Of a DNA stretch of 64,000 nucleotides, positions 53,403-62,308 are shown piece after piece (the first letter of the stretch is position 1; every line of letters begins with the position of its first letter). A program made the translations under genes and the position numbers. Source of the stretch: Salegentibacter sp. R32 (GTDB taxonomy: Bacteria; Bacteroidota; Bacteroidia; Flavobacteriales; Flavobacteriaceae); assembly GCF_008692195.1 (NCBI RefSeq), contig NZ_RXOM01000006.1:1-64000 (forward strand), in the 5' to 3' direction. The notes under the pieces are model-generated. The model was not told the DNA's origin. It worked only from the letters and a program-made list of their open reading frames with translations, and searched no databases.

Positions 53403-55431
53403 CGATTCCCTCTTGTAACCAAGCAGCGTATTCTTCAACATCTGGTGTGTACGCAACAGGTTTATTCAGCATATTTTCTTCGTGATCTAATAAAATGTAA
53501 TAAGGTTGAGCATTTACGCCATAATGTTCAATCTGAAAATCGCTCCACTTATTACCAACGGTTCTTATACGTTTTCCGGTGGTTTTACTGGTATATTGCT
53601 CCTCTTCCGGCAATGCATCTTTAACATCGACATATAAAGAAATTAATACCACATCGTTTTTCAATTTTCCTAACACTTGCGGTTCACTCCATACGCGTTC
53701 TTCCATTTTTCTACAGTTGGCACATACAAGTCCGGTAAAATCGAGTAAAACAGGTAAATCTTTCTTTTTCGCGTATTTCATTCCTTTATCGTAATCTTTA
53801 AACATCACGATATCGTTTGGACCTAAATAAGCATCTTCAGGAAACTCATCGTTGCTGGCACCGCCAAATCCTAGTTTTTTATAACCCACGCCATAAGGTG
53901 ATTCGCTATAATTCATCGGCGGCGTTACACCACTTAAAATTTTTAATGGTGCGCCCCAAAGTCCGGGAATTAAATAAACCGTAAATGCTAAGGTTAATAG
54001 CCCTAATAAAAGTCTTCCTACGGAAATATGTGGCAATTCTGAATCGTGCGGAAGCTTCATTTTTCCGAAGAGATAATACGCTAAAGTTCCGAAAATAGCG
54101 ATCCAAATTGCTAAGAAAATCTCTCTTTCTAAAACGTGAGTTTGTAAAATAAGATCGGCATTCGATAAGAATTTAAAAGCTAAGGCTAATTCTAGAAAAC
54201 CCAAAAATACTTTCACGGTATTTAACCAACCGCCAGAACGCGGTAAACTATTCATCCAAGCAGGAAATAAAGCAAATAAACCAAACGGAATAGCAATCGC
54301 TAACGAGAAACCAAGCATCCCAATCACCGGTGCTAAACCACCTTTTGAAGCAGCTTGTACTAATAATGTCCCTACAATCGGACCTGTACAACTAAACGAT
54401 ACGATCGCTAAGGCTAATGCCATAAAGAAAATACCTACAATACCACCACGATCGGCTTGGCGATCTACTTTATTAGCCCAAGAATTAGGCAACATAATTT
54501 CGAATGCGCCTAAAAATGAAATTGCAAAAATCACTAATAAAATAAAGAAAATAATGTTGAAAGTCGCATTGGTCGATAGCGCGTTTAACGAATCGGCTCC
54601 AAAAATACCAACGACTATCGTCCCTAATAAAACGTAAATCACGACGATAAAGAAACCGTATAATAATGCATTTTTAATCCCTTTACTTCTAGTTTTACTT
54701 TGTTTAGTAAAAAAACCAACCGTCATTGGGATCATTGGGAAAACACACGGAGTTAACAAGGCTAAAAACCCAGAAAAGAAAGCTAAAAAGAAAATGGTAA
54801 GTGTGCTTTTATCTTCTTCATCTTCGGCAACATTTTCATCTACATTTTTACCCGATTGCTGAACTTGGCTCGCTTCTGAGACTTCTTCTTTTTCTGCTGT
54901 GGAAGATTTTTCTGAAGTTGCTCCGTAAGCTTGAAATTCATCATAATTTTGGAGAAATTTTACTTCATTCTCTTTCAGATCAAATATCACGTAATATTCT
55001 TCACCAATACAACTTTCTTTACAAACCTGATATTTCAGCTCCATTTTTATAACTGAAAGCTGCTCGTTGGTTAAATTAATATTTTGTTTAAAAGTGGCTT
55101 CTTCAGCAAAGAAAATTTCATCGACCCCAAAAATTTCACTGTATTCTGTTTCAGATTCGCTTTCGGTGGTTTTCCCATCTAACCCGTAACCATTTCCTTC
55201 CTCTAAATAATTAAACCATAAAGGTAAAGGTCCGCCTTCAGGCGTATCTTGAGAATATACATGCCAATCTTCTTCAATTTTAGCTTCTAAAATAAATTGG
55301 TAAGAATCATCAGATTTTTTTTCGATGCTTCCACTCCATTCTACCGGATTTACGACTTCGGTACTTCCGAATTGAGCTTGTGTAGAAAATGTAAATAAAA
55401 CAAGAAATGCAAGTAAAATACTATTTCTCAT
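53386..55431 (-). CDS. dsbD: Thiol:disulfide interchange protein DsbD
   Basis: A 681-residue electron carrier across the inner membrane. Signal peptide; N-terminal DsbD domain with the pair YQVCKESC; membrane domain with LLTPCVFPMIPMTVGFF and FSCTGPIVGTLL (the redox Cys pair); then a C-terminal thioredoxin domain with VCANC in LDFTGLVCANCRKMEE. All cysteines needed for the cascade are present. It would supply reducing power to periplasmic proteins such as those of the 15958 operon, though far away. It overlaps tilS by 11 bp. Confidence 0.93.
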   Translation of the reverse strand: MRNSILLAFLVLFTFSTQAQFGSTEVVNPVEWSGSIEKKSDDSYQFILEAKIEEDWHVYSQDTPEGGPLPLWFNYLEEGNGYGLDGKTTESESETEYSEIFGVDEIFFAEEATFKQNINLTNEQLSVIKMELKYQVCKESCIGEEYYVIFDLKENEVKFLQNYDEFQAYGATSEKSSTAEKEEVSEASQVQQSGKNVDENVAEDEEDKSTLTIFFLAFFSGFLALLTPCVFPMIPMTVGFFTKQSKTRSKGIKNALLYGFFIVVIYVLLGTIVVGIFGADSLNALSTNATFNIIFFILLVIFAISFLGAFEIMLPNSWANKVDRQADRGGIVGIFFMALALAIVSFSCTGPIVGTLLVQAASKGGLAPVIGMLGFSLAIAIPFGLFALFPAWMNSLPRSGGWLNTVKVFLGFLELALAFKFLSNADLILQTHVLEREIFLAIWIAIFGTLAYYLFGKMKLPHDSELPHISVGRLLLGLLTLAFTVYLIPGLWGAPLKILSGVTPPMNYSESPYGVGYKKLGFGGASNDEFPEDAYLGPNDIVMFKDYDKGMKYAKKKDLPVLLDFTGLVCANCRKMEERVWSEPQVLGKLKNDVVLISLYVDVKDALPEEEQYTSKTTGKRIRTVGNKWSDFQIEHYGVNAQPYYILLDHEENMLNKPVAYTPDVEEYAAWLQEGIDKFKN

Positions 55432-56737
55432 AAGTTAGGCTAAGTTTTAATATAGTTGTTGTGTTCGGTTCAATTTTAAAACGATTATCGGTTCGATAAC
55501 CAACGACCCAGGCAATTTTTTCATCAGAAATTAACACCCAAGTATTTTCTTTTTCTAGCGGCGACAATTTTTCGTCTTTTAGAAAGTCGCTTAGCTTCTT
55601 TTTTCCTTTCATTCCAAACGGCTGAAAACGATCTCCCGCTTGCCATTTTCTTAAAGTTAAAGGAAACTTTATTTTTTGCGCGGGAAGATAAGCAATGTTT
55701 TGGCTAAACGCTCCCATTTCGTTAACATTTTCTAGGGAAAGTTGCTTATGATCCCATTTAATTTCGGCTTGACTTTCTTCAATTTTTATAAGTTGATCCT
55801 CTTGATCTTTAATCGCACTCAAGATCAAAACTTCACGATCTCTTATTAAACGATGGGTTTTAGAGAATACTTGTTTACCGGTTTGCGCTTCTAATAAATT
55901 ATAAACATCGTTCCACTCGGTAAATCCAAATGAATTTAATAACTGAAATAATACCGCTTTCGTATGCGGCGTTTGCTTTACATCTTGAACATTTAAAAAA
56001 TACTTTCCGTTAATTTCTTCCACCAATCGGCTAAACAAAATCGTGGTATAATCTTCTAACAAATTCGCCGCATCCTGTAAGTTTTGCTGCGTTTGCTGAA
56101 AACTTTGCAACAAATTAGGATTTTCTTTTGTTAACTGCGGAATGATATGATGCCGAATTTTATTGCGTACATATTTATCGGAAGCATTCGAACTGTCTTC
56201 CCGCCATTCGATTTTATGCTCTTTCGCGTATTGCAGAATTTGCTCCCGACTAAACGACAATAACGGACGTACAATTTTACCGTTTTGCTGCGGAATCCCT
56301 GTTAAACCGTTTAAACCCGTGCCTCGAGTCGTATTGATTAAATACGTTTCTAAACTATCGTTAGCGTGATGCGCCGTTAAAATATAATTGAATTGATACT
56401 TGTCAGCCAACTCTTCGAACCAACGGTAGCGCAATTCTCGCGCAGCTAATTGAATTGAAAGTTGATGATCTTTAGCGTATAATTCGGTTTGAAAAGATTG
56501 CGTAAATACTTCAACTTGTAATTGTTCAGCTAAATTTTTCACAAAAACTTCATCTTGATCACTTTCTTCACCGCGAAGATGAAAGTTGCAATGCGCTAAA
56601 CTAAAATTAATTCTGGATGCTTTACATAAATGAGCTAACACTACACTGTCAATCCCACCGCTAATGGTTAACAAACATTTTCCTTGAAGTAAAAACGGAA
56701 AATTTTTCTTAATATGTTGCTGAAATTCTTGAAGCAT
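55421..56737 (-). CDS. tilS: tRNA(Ile)-lysidine synthase
   Basis: A 438-residue enzyme that converts C34 of the Ile CAU tRNA to lysidine. P-loop LLTISGGIDSVVLAHL, the HHANDSLETYLINTTRGTG motif and RPLLSFSREQILQYA, then the TilS C-terminal domain with WQAGDRFQPFGMKGKKKLSDFL. Length is normal. Its 3' end overlaps dsbD. Confidence 0.96.
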   Translation of the reverse strand: MLQEFQQHIKKNFPFLLQGKCLLTISGGIDSVVLAHLCKASRINFSLAHCNFHLRGEESDQDEVFVKNLAEQLQVEVFTQSFQTELYAKDHQLSIQLAARELRYRWFEELADKYQFNYILTAHHANDSLETYLINTTRGTGLNGLTGIPQQNGKIVRPLLSFSREQILQYAKEHKIEWREDSSNASDKYVRNKIRHHIIPQLTKENPNLLQSFQQTQQNLQDAANLLEDYTTILFSRLVEEINGKYFLNVQDVKQTPHTKAVLFQLLNSFGFTEWNDVYNLLEAQTGKQVFSKTHRLIRDREVLILSAIKDQEDQLIKIEESQAEIKWDHKQLSLENVNEMGAFSQNIAYLPAQKIKFPLTLRKWQAGDRFQPFGMKGKKKLSDFLKDEKLSPLEKENTWVLISDEKIAWVVGYRTDNRFKIEPNTTTILKLSLTYEK

Positions 56738-56821
56738 CTTGCCCTCAAAGATAGCAAGTTCTTTACGATTACGATAATTAAGTAACTTAAATTACAGAAT
56801 TAGGAATTGATATTTTATTAT

Positions 56822-56898
56822 CCTGCAAGGTCTTTTTTGACTTTGTAGGTATATTTTTAAATCGTTTAAAACCTACAAGGTTTTGAAAACCTTGCAGG
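56822..56898. repeat. 77-bp palindromic repeat, copy 2
   Basis: Same element as 24387-24464: outer arms CCTGCAAGG and CCTTGCAGG, inner arms CTTTGTAGGT and ACCTACAAGG, and the same spacer pattern. It stands between the tilS start and the pabB stop. A 32-kb distance between two such copies shows a mobile or amplified family. Confidence 0.75.
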
Positions 56899-56907
56899 AA
56901 GTTTACA

Positions 56908-58203
56908 TTACTTTTCTAACACCCGATGCATTGCGGCGGCTTTAGTTAAGCATTCTTCATATTCTTTTTCAGGATCAGATTTGGCGGTAATTGCGCTTCC
57001 GACGGAAAAAGAAAGGTATTTATTTGTAGAATTATACAAAATGCTTCGAATAATGACATTAAAATCGAAATTGCCTTGCGGACTCATATAACCCACGCAA
57101 CCACTGTACAAACCGCGTTTGGTAGCTTCGAGTTCTTCAATGATTTTCATCGCTGAAATTTTTGGAGCTCCCGTCATACTTCCCATTGGGAAAGTGCTTC
57201 GCAATACTTCAACCGGCGGAATTCCTTCAGCAACTTCTGCAGTAACCGTAGAAATTAGTTGATGTACTTGCTGAAACGTATACAGTTTACAAAGTTCTTC
57301 TACTTGAACACTTCCTTTTTTAGCGGTTTTTGATAAATCGTTACGCACCAAATCGACAATCATCACATTTTCTGAAATTTCTTTAGGATCGTTTTTTAAA
57401 CTTTCTTTTAAAGCTTCATCTTCCGCAGGATCTTGTAAACGCTTTGCGGTGCCTTTAATGGGCTGAGAAATAACTTTACTTCCGGTTTTCTTTAAGTAAC
57501 GCTCAGGACTGGCTGAAAGCAAATGAAATTCTTCCAACTTTAAATAAGCCGCAAATGGTGGTTTTGAGATCGTATTGAGATCGAAATAGGTGGATAATGG
57601 TTGAAGTGAAAAATTTTCCGCAAAAAATTCTTGACAAAAATTGGCTTCATAAATATTGCCTCGATGAATATGCTTCAACATTTTCCCTACTCGCTCAATA
57701 TATTCATCTTTAGTTAATCTAGCGTTTATAGTTGCTGAAGTATTCTCTTTTTCAGTTTGATGAATTGTAGAAGTGTTTAAAATGGCTTGCCAATCTTCTT
57801 CCATTTCGTCATCGACCATCCCCAGGTAATGCATTTCAACCTCGTCTTTTTTCAATAGAAATATCTTTTTAGGCTGAAAAAAATAAAGATCGGGAAAATT
57901 TAATCCGTCAAAATTTTTAGAAGATAATGCTTCTACATCATTTTTGAGATCGTAGGTCAAGTAACCAAAAATCCAATCTTTGGTAGTTTGCTGGAATTCT
58001 TGTAGTTTTTCGAATGCGTTAACATAATCAGTTTTTAAAGCTGTAAACGCCTCCACTGCCAAAATTGCTTCATATTCTACACTAGAAAACTCATAGCTAT
58101 TCGAATCTAACCAAACGACTTCTTCAAATTGATTTGCCCAATTGAGTAATTGTTGTTTAAATTCTGTAGTAAGTGAAAAAGTTATCTTTTTTGGGGTACG
58201 CAT
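56908..58203 (-). CDS. pabB: Aminodeoxychorismate synthase component I / chorismate-binding enzyme
   Basis: A 431-residue chorismate-utilising enzyme. Motifs YLKKTGSKVISQPIKGTAKR, EISENVMIVDLVRNDLSK, GSMTGAPKISAMKIIEELE and FNVIIRSILY are characteristic of PabB/TrpE. No glutamine amidotransferase domain is fused, and no trpG or other trp genes adjoin, so folate-type PabB is the better guess than TrpE. Full length. Confidence 0.88.
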   Translation of the reverse strand: MRTPKKITFSLTTEFKQQLLNWANQFEEVVWLDSNSYEFSSVEYEAILAVEAFTALKTDYVNAFEKLQEFQQTTKDWIFGYLTYDLKNDVEALSSKNFDGLNFPDLYFFQPKKIFLLKKDEVEMHYLGMVDDEMEEDWQAILNTSTIHQTEKENTSATINARLTKDEYIERVGKMLKHIHRGNIYEANFCQEFFAENFSLQPLSTYFDLNTISKPPFAAYLKLEEFHLLSASPERYLKKTGSKVISQPIKGTAKRLQDPAEDEALKESLKNDPKEISENVMIVDLVRNDLSKTAKKGSVQVEELCKLYTFQQVHQLISTVTAEVAEGIPPVEVLRSTFPMGSMTGAPKISAMKIIEELEATKRGLYSGCVGYMSPQGNFDFNVIIRSILYNSTNKYLSFSVGSAITAKSDPEKEYEECLTKAAAMHRVLEK

Positions 58204-58242
58204 TTTTTAGTTGGGAGTAGTTAGTTAGCTGTGTTTAGTTGG

Positions 58243-58300
58243 CAGTCTTCAGTATTCAGTCTTCAGTATTCAGTTGGCAGTTGGCAGTTGGCAGTTGGCA
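58243..58300. repeat. Tandem repeats (14 bp x2 and heptamer x4) upstream of pabB
   Basis: CAGTCTTCAGTATT occurs twice (58243-58270), then after two bases GTTGGCA occurs four times without a break (58273-58300). Slippage-prone, so copy number is expected to vary between strains. They lie upstream of pabB on its strand and could alter its leader. The gap 58204-58329 has no gene. Confidence 0.85.
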
Positions 58301-58329
58301 AAAATCTAAATTATTAATAAATTAAAAAT

Positions 58330-58872
58330 TTATTCTTTCAATTCTTGTTCAAAATTTGATAACACATCGTTTAAACCGAGTAGCAAAATTTCATCAGTGA
58401 TTTTATGATTTTCAACATCAAAATTTTCATTGAACGATGGCAAACTAAAACTCTCAACGACTTCTGCACCAAAGCGTGGTAAAACATTTTTATAATATTC
58501 TAAAGAAGATGCCGCGCCGCGTTTTCCGGGAGAAGTACTCATTAACAATACTTTTTTGTCTTGTAGAAACTTGAGCTCCATTCGGGAAAGCCAATCGGTT
58601 ATATTTTTGAAGTAAGCTGAAGGTCCGCGATTATGTTCGTTTACCGCGATTACTAAAGCATCGACTTCTTTTATAAGCATTTTTAAAACCTGAATATCTG
58701 CCGGATATCCTTTTTCATTTTCGTGATCTACACCAAACATCGGAAACTCATAATCGTTAAGCTCTAAGACTTTTACTTCGTGATTTTCGATGCGTCCCAC
58801 TACATAATTCAACAACTTTTTATTGATCGAGTTTTTACTGTTAGAACCGGCAAAGGCAAGTATTTTTTTCAT
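58330..58872 (-). CDS. NADPH-dependent FMN reductase-family protein
   Basis: A 180-residue flavodoxin-fold protein: phosphate loop ILAFAGSNSKNSINKKLL, EYPADIQVLK region, and the flavin-ring motifs VNEHNRGPSAYFKN and STSPGKRGAASSL. It reduces quinones, azo compounds or flavins with NAD(P)H; the natural substrate is unclear. It follows lpdA on the minus strand but behind a terminator. Confidence 0.85.
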   Translation of the reverse strand: MKKILAFAGSNSKNSINKKLLNYVVGRIENHEVKVLELNDYEFPMFGVDHENEKGYPADIQVLKMLIKEVDALVIAVNEHNRGPSAYFKNITDWLSRMELKFLQDKKVLLMSTSPGKRGAASSLEYYKNVLPRFGAEVVESFSLPSFNENFDVENHKITDEILLLGLNDVLSNFEQELKE

Positions 58873-58885
58873 CTTACTTTAAAAT

Positions 58886-58923
58886 TAAAAACCTCACGAA
58901 TTTATAAAATTGTGAGGTTTTTT
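58886..58923 (-). terminator. Intrinsic terminator of lpdA
   Basis: AAAACCTCACGAATTT and AAATTGTGAGGTTTT-type arms form a stem of about 15 bp with one G-T wobble; on the minus strand a T-rich run follows. It lies just after the lpdA stop and before the flavin-reductase gene start. Confidence 0.75.
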
Positions 58924-58944
58924 ATCATGCTTATTTACTTTTTC

Positions 58945-60345
58945 TTAAGTATGCAAAGGTCTATCTTCTGTTGCAGCTAAAGCAGCTTCTTTCACAGCTT
59001 CAGAATAGGTTGGGTGTGCGTGACTCATACGAGCAATATCTTCTGCACTTGCTCTAAACTCCATCGCTGTAACCGCTTCAGCAATTAAATCTGCTGCACG
59101 AGCTCCTACGATATGGACGCCAAGAACTTCATCTGTTTCTTTATCTGATAAAATCTTTACAAAACCGTCGGTATCGCCACTTGCACGAGAACGACCTAAA
59201 GCTCTCATCGGGAATTGCCCACTCTTATATTCAACTTTATCTTCTTTTAATTGCTCTTCAGTTTTACCAACAGAAGCAACTTCTGGCCAAGTGTAAACTA
59301 CTCCAGGAATTAAATTATAATCGATATGTGGTTTTTGACCGGCAATTGTTTCAGCAACAAAAACACCTTCTTCTTCGGCTTTATGCGCTAACATGGCTCC
59401 TTTTACCACATCACCGATTGCGTAAATATTATCGGCAGAAGTTTTTAAGTGCTTGTCTACTTCTATTTGTCCGCGATCATTCATTTTCACGCCGGCAGCT
59501 TCAGCATTTAACCCATCGGTAAATGGCTTTCTTCCTACAGAAACTAAACAATAGTCGCCTTTAAATTCTACTTCGTTACCTTTTTTATCGGTCGCTTTGA
59601 TCACCACCTCGTCACCGGTATTTTCAACCGAAGTAACTTTGTGAGAAACTGCAAAATTAACTTTTTGCTTTTTCATCACTTTGGTTAACTCTTTACTTTG
59701 CGCTTTATCCATTGTTGGGATAATACGGTCTAAGTATTCTATTACTGTAACATCAGCTCCTAATCTCTTATAAACTTGACCAAGCTCTAAACCAATAACT
59801 CCTCCCCCAATAACTAATAAGTGTTTTGGTACTTCTTTAAGTTTTAAAGCTTCGGTAGAAGTGATGATTCTTTCTTTATCGATATCGATAAACGGAAGAC
59901 TCGCCGGTTTACTACCCGTAGCAATAATGGTATGTTTTGCTTCGATCGTAACTGTTTCTTCACCTTCGATCTTAATGTGCGTTTTATCTTTAAAAGAACC
60001 AACTCCTTGATAAGAATCGATTTTATTTTTATCCATTAAAAAATCGATCCCTTTTGTAGTTTGTTCAACTACAGAAGCTTTACGCTCCATCATTTTTTCA
60101 AGGTTCAATTTTATATCGCCGGTAAGTTCGATACCGTGTTCTTCAAAATGCTTTACTGCATCTTCATAGTGGTGAGAAGAATCTAATAAAGCTTTAGACG
60201 GGATACAGCCTACATTTAGACAAGTACCTCCTTTGGTTGAATATTTTTCTATGATTGCGGTTTTCATCCCAAGCTGCGCGCAACGAATAGCGGCTACGTA
60301 ACCTCCGGGACCAGAACCAATGACTGCAACGTCGTAAGTGCTCAT
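58945..60345 (-). CDS. lpdA: Dihydrolipoyl dehydrogenase
   Basis: A 466-residue E3 flavoprotein that reoxidises lipoamide of 2-oxo-acid dehydrogenases. FAD motif IGSGPGGYVAAIRCAQLG, redox disulfide GGTCLNVGCIPSK, NAD motif VIGGGVIGLELGQVYKRLG, ADNIYAIGDVVKG, and the catalytic HAHPTYSEAVKEA at the dimer interface. Complete. No E1 or E2 gene is adjacent. Confidence 0.96.
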   Translation of the reverse strand: MSTYDVAVIGSGPGGYVAAIRCAQLGMKTAIIEKYSTKGGTCLNVGCIPSKALLDSSHHYEDAVKHFEEHGIELTGDIKLNLEKMMERKASVVEQTTKGIDFLMDKNKIDSYQGVGSFKDKTHIKIEGEETVTIEAKHTIIATGSKPASLPFIDIDKERIITSTEALKLKEVPKHLLVIGGGVIGLELGQVYKRLGADVTVIEYLDRIIPTMDKAQSKELTKVMKKQKVNFAVSHKVTSVENTGDEVVIKATDKKGNEVEFKGDYCLVSVGRKPFTDGLNAEAAGVKMNDRGQIEVDKHLKTSADNIYAIGDVVKGAMLAHKAEEEGVFVAETIAGQKPHIDYNLIPGVVYTWPEVASVGKTEEQLKEDKVEYKSGQFPMRALGRSRASGDTDGFVKILSDKETDEVLGVHIVGARAADLIAEAVTAMEFRASAEDIARMSHAHPTYSEAVKEAALAATEDRPLHT

Positions 60346-60434
60346 AATTTAGTTTTGTTGATTTTTAAAACGATAACAAAAATACGATAAGTAATTCAAT
60401 CAACAAGATTTAGAAGGCAAAAAGCGGTTATTAA

Positions 60435-60896
60435 TTACAAAAGCGAAATCGATGTATTATTTTTCACCTGATTGATCATAAACGTGCTTTGTGTACTTGC
60501 GATTACTTTTATGGTCGTGAGTTTATTTATTAGAAAACTTCGGTATTCTTTCATATTACTCACATAAATTTTTAAAATATAATCGTAATCACCACTAACG
60601 TGAATACATTCTAAAACTTCATCGAGCTTTAAAATCTCTTTTTCGAATTTGGTGATATGTTCTTTGTTATGCTGAATTAATTTTACGTGACAAAAGACTA
60701 AAAAGTTCTTATTGATCTTTTCTGTATCGAGCAGCGCTACATATTTTGAAATCACTTCTTCCCGCTCTAATCGCTTAATGCGTTCGTGAATCGCGGTGTT
60801 CGACATCTCTAACCGAAAGGCAATTTCTTTGGTCGTGAGTTTTGCATTCTGTTGAAGGATATTCAGGAGTTTTTTATCGATTTCATCCAATTTCAT
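60435..60896 (-). CDS. Lrp/AsnC-family transcriptional regulator
   Basis: A 153-residue regulator: N-terminal helix-turn-helix (LDEIDKKLLNILQQNAKLTTKEIAFRLEMSN, from which KEIAFRLEMSNTAIHERIKR is the recognition part) and the C-terminal ligand-binding RAM domain (CIHVSGDYDYILKIYV). It is divergent from a sulfur amino-acid lyase gene with a 159-bp shared control region, so it is the likely regulator of that gene, responding to an amino acid such as methionine or leucine. Confidence 0.92.
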   Translation of the reverse strand: MKLDEIDKKLLNILQQNAKLTTKEIAFRLEMSNTAIHERIKRLEREEVISKYVALLDTEKINKNFLVFCHVKLIQHNKEHITKFEKEILKLDEVLECIHVSGDYDYILKIYVSNMKEYRSFLINKLTTIKVIASTQSTFMINQVKNNTSISLL

Positions 60897-61000
60897 AACG
60901 AAAAATTTTCAGCATTATAGAATTCGAAAAATAATTATTAAAATTTAATTCTATAAATATAATTTTTAAATGAATTATTTTCTAAGTTAACTTAAATCTA

Positions 61001-61031
61001 TTGATTTTATTTCTGAATTAATTCAATTTTG
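61001..61031 (+). promoter_or_regulatory. Probable promoter of the PLP lyase gene
   Basis: TTG (61001-61003), 20 bp, then CAATTTTG (61024-61031), one mismatch from TAnnTTTG. The spacing is inside the usual 17-23 bp and the ATG is 24 bp further on. It faces the divergent Lrp gene, so the AT-rich gap probably holds the Lrp site too. Confidence 0.4.
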
Positions 61032-61055
61032 ATAGAAATATTAAAATGAATTCAA

Positions 61056-62255
61056 ATGAAATATAATCCTTCAGATAAAATACAAGATCTTCAATATTTT
61101 GGAGAGTTTGGTGGCGTAAATCCATCGATTTCAGATTCTTCTACCTATACATTTCTTTCAGCAAAAACGATGTTCGACACGTTTGAAGGAAATGCTGAAG
61201 GTTGTTATTTATATTCTCGACACTCAAGTCCTAGCAACCTTTATTTAGGGGAAGCTTTAGCGGCGATGGAAGCAACCGAAGCTGCAACCGTTACTGCCAG
61301 CGGAATGGGAGCCATTACTCCGGTGATTTTACAACTCTGTGATGCCGGCGACCATATGATCTCTAGCCGAACAATTTACGGCGGAACTTATGCGTTTATG
61401 AAAAATTTTCTTCCGAAATTAAATATTGCTACTTCTTTTGTAAATATTACCAAATTAGAAGAAGTTGAAGCTGCGATTACTCCCAAAACCAAAGTTATTT
61501 TTTGTGAAACGGTTAGTAATCCACTATTGGAAATTGCCAACTTACCGGCATTGGCAAAACTGGCTAAAAAGCACAATTTACAATTGGTGGTCGATAATAC
61601 GTTTTCTCCACTTTCTATTACCCCAAAAGAATTAGGAGCCGATATTACGATTCATTCGCTTACAAAATTCATCAACGGAAGTAGCGATACGGTTGGCGGC
61701 GTGATTTGTGGTTCGTTAGAATTTATTAATCAGCTGCGGAATGTAAACGACGGAGCTTGTATGTTATTAGGAGCTACAATGGATAGTTTTCGATCGGCTT
61801 CGATTTTAAAAAACTTGAGAACGCTTCATATTCGTATGCATAAACACAGTGAAAATGCGATGTTTTTAGCTGAAAAATTTCAAGAACTAGGTTTAAAAAC
61901 GGTTTATCCCGGTTTAGAAAATCATCCCGGTCACGAAACTTTCAAGCAAATGATGAATGATGAATATGGTTTTGGTGGGATGCTTACCATCGATGTAGGT
62001 TTTTTAGAAAAAGCCAATACTTTAATGGAATTAATGCAGGAGAAAAATCTGGGTTATTTAGCGGTAAGTTTAGGCTTTTATAAAACTTTATTTAGCGCTC
62101 CGGGAACTTCAACTTCCTCTGAAATTCCTGAAGAAGAACAAGCTGAAATGGGATTAAGTGACGGATTAATTCGTTTTTCTATTGGTTTAGATAATCATAT
62201 CGACAGAACTTTTCAACGCATGAAAGGATGTATGCAGGAAGTTGGGATTTTATAA
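61056..62255 (+). CDS. PLP-dependent trans-sulfuration family enzyme (methionine gamma-lyase-like)
   Basis: A 399-residue Cys/Met-metabolism enzyme. GAITPVILQLCDAGDHMIS, the Tyr loop SSRTIYGGTYAFM, FCETVSNPLLEIAN, VDNTFSPLSI and the lysine motif HSLTKFINGSSDTVGG are all present. The family covers methionine gamma-lyase, cystathionine gamma-lyase and cystathionine gamma-synthase; pairing with an Lrp-type regulator favours a catabolic lyase. The exact substrate is not decided by sequence. Confidence 0.88.
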   Translation: MKYNPSDKIQDLQYFGEFGGVNPSISDSSTYTFLSAKTMFDTFEGNAEGCYLYSRHSSPSNLYLGEALAAMEATEAATVTASGMGAITPVILQLCDAGDHMISSRTIYGGTYAFMKNFLPKLNIATSFVNITKLEEVEAAITPKTKVIFCETVSNPLLEIANLPALAKLAKKHNLQLVVDNTFSPLSITPKELGADITIHSLTKFINGSSDTVGGVICGSLEFINQLRNVNDGACMLLGATMDSFRSASILKNLRTLHIRMHKHSENAMFLAEKFQELGLKTVYPGLENHPGHETFKQMMNDEYGFGGMLTIDVGFLEKANTLMELMQEKNLGYLAVSLGFYKTLFSAPGTSTSSEIPEEEQAEMGLSDGLIRFSIGLDNHIDRTFQRMKGCMQEVGIL

Positions 62256-62260
62256 ACAAA

Positions 62261-62291
62261 AAAGACTCCGCTAAATTTTAGCGGAGTCTTT
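62261..62291. terminator. Strong bidirectional terminator between convergent genes
   Basis: A perfect 15-bp stem AAAGACTCCGCTAAA (62261-62275) and TTTAGCGGAGTCTTT (62277-62291) with almost no loop beyond AAATTT. It separates the lyase gene from the convergent YadA-head gene at 62309 and is symmetric enough to serve both. Confidence 0.85.
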
Positions 62292-62308
62292 AGACTATTA
62301 AAAAATAT

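Noticed and set aside
58273-58300. CRISPR-like array from the repeated GTTGGCA units
   Set aside because: Units are 7 bp and directly adjacent, with no spacers and no cas genes.
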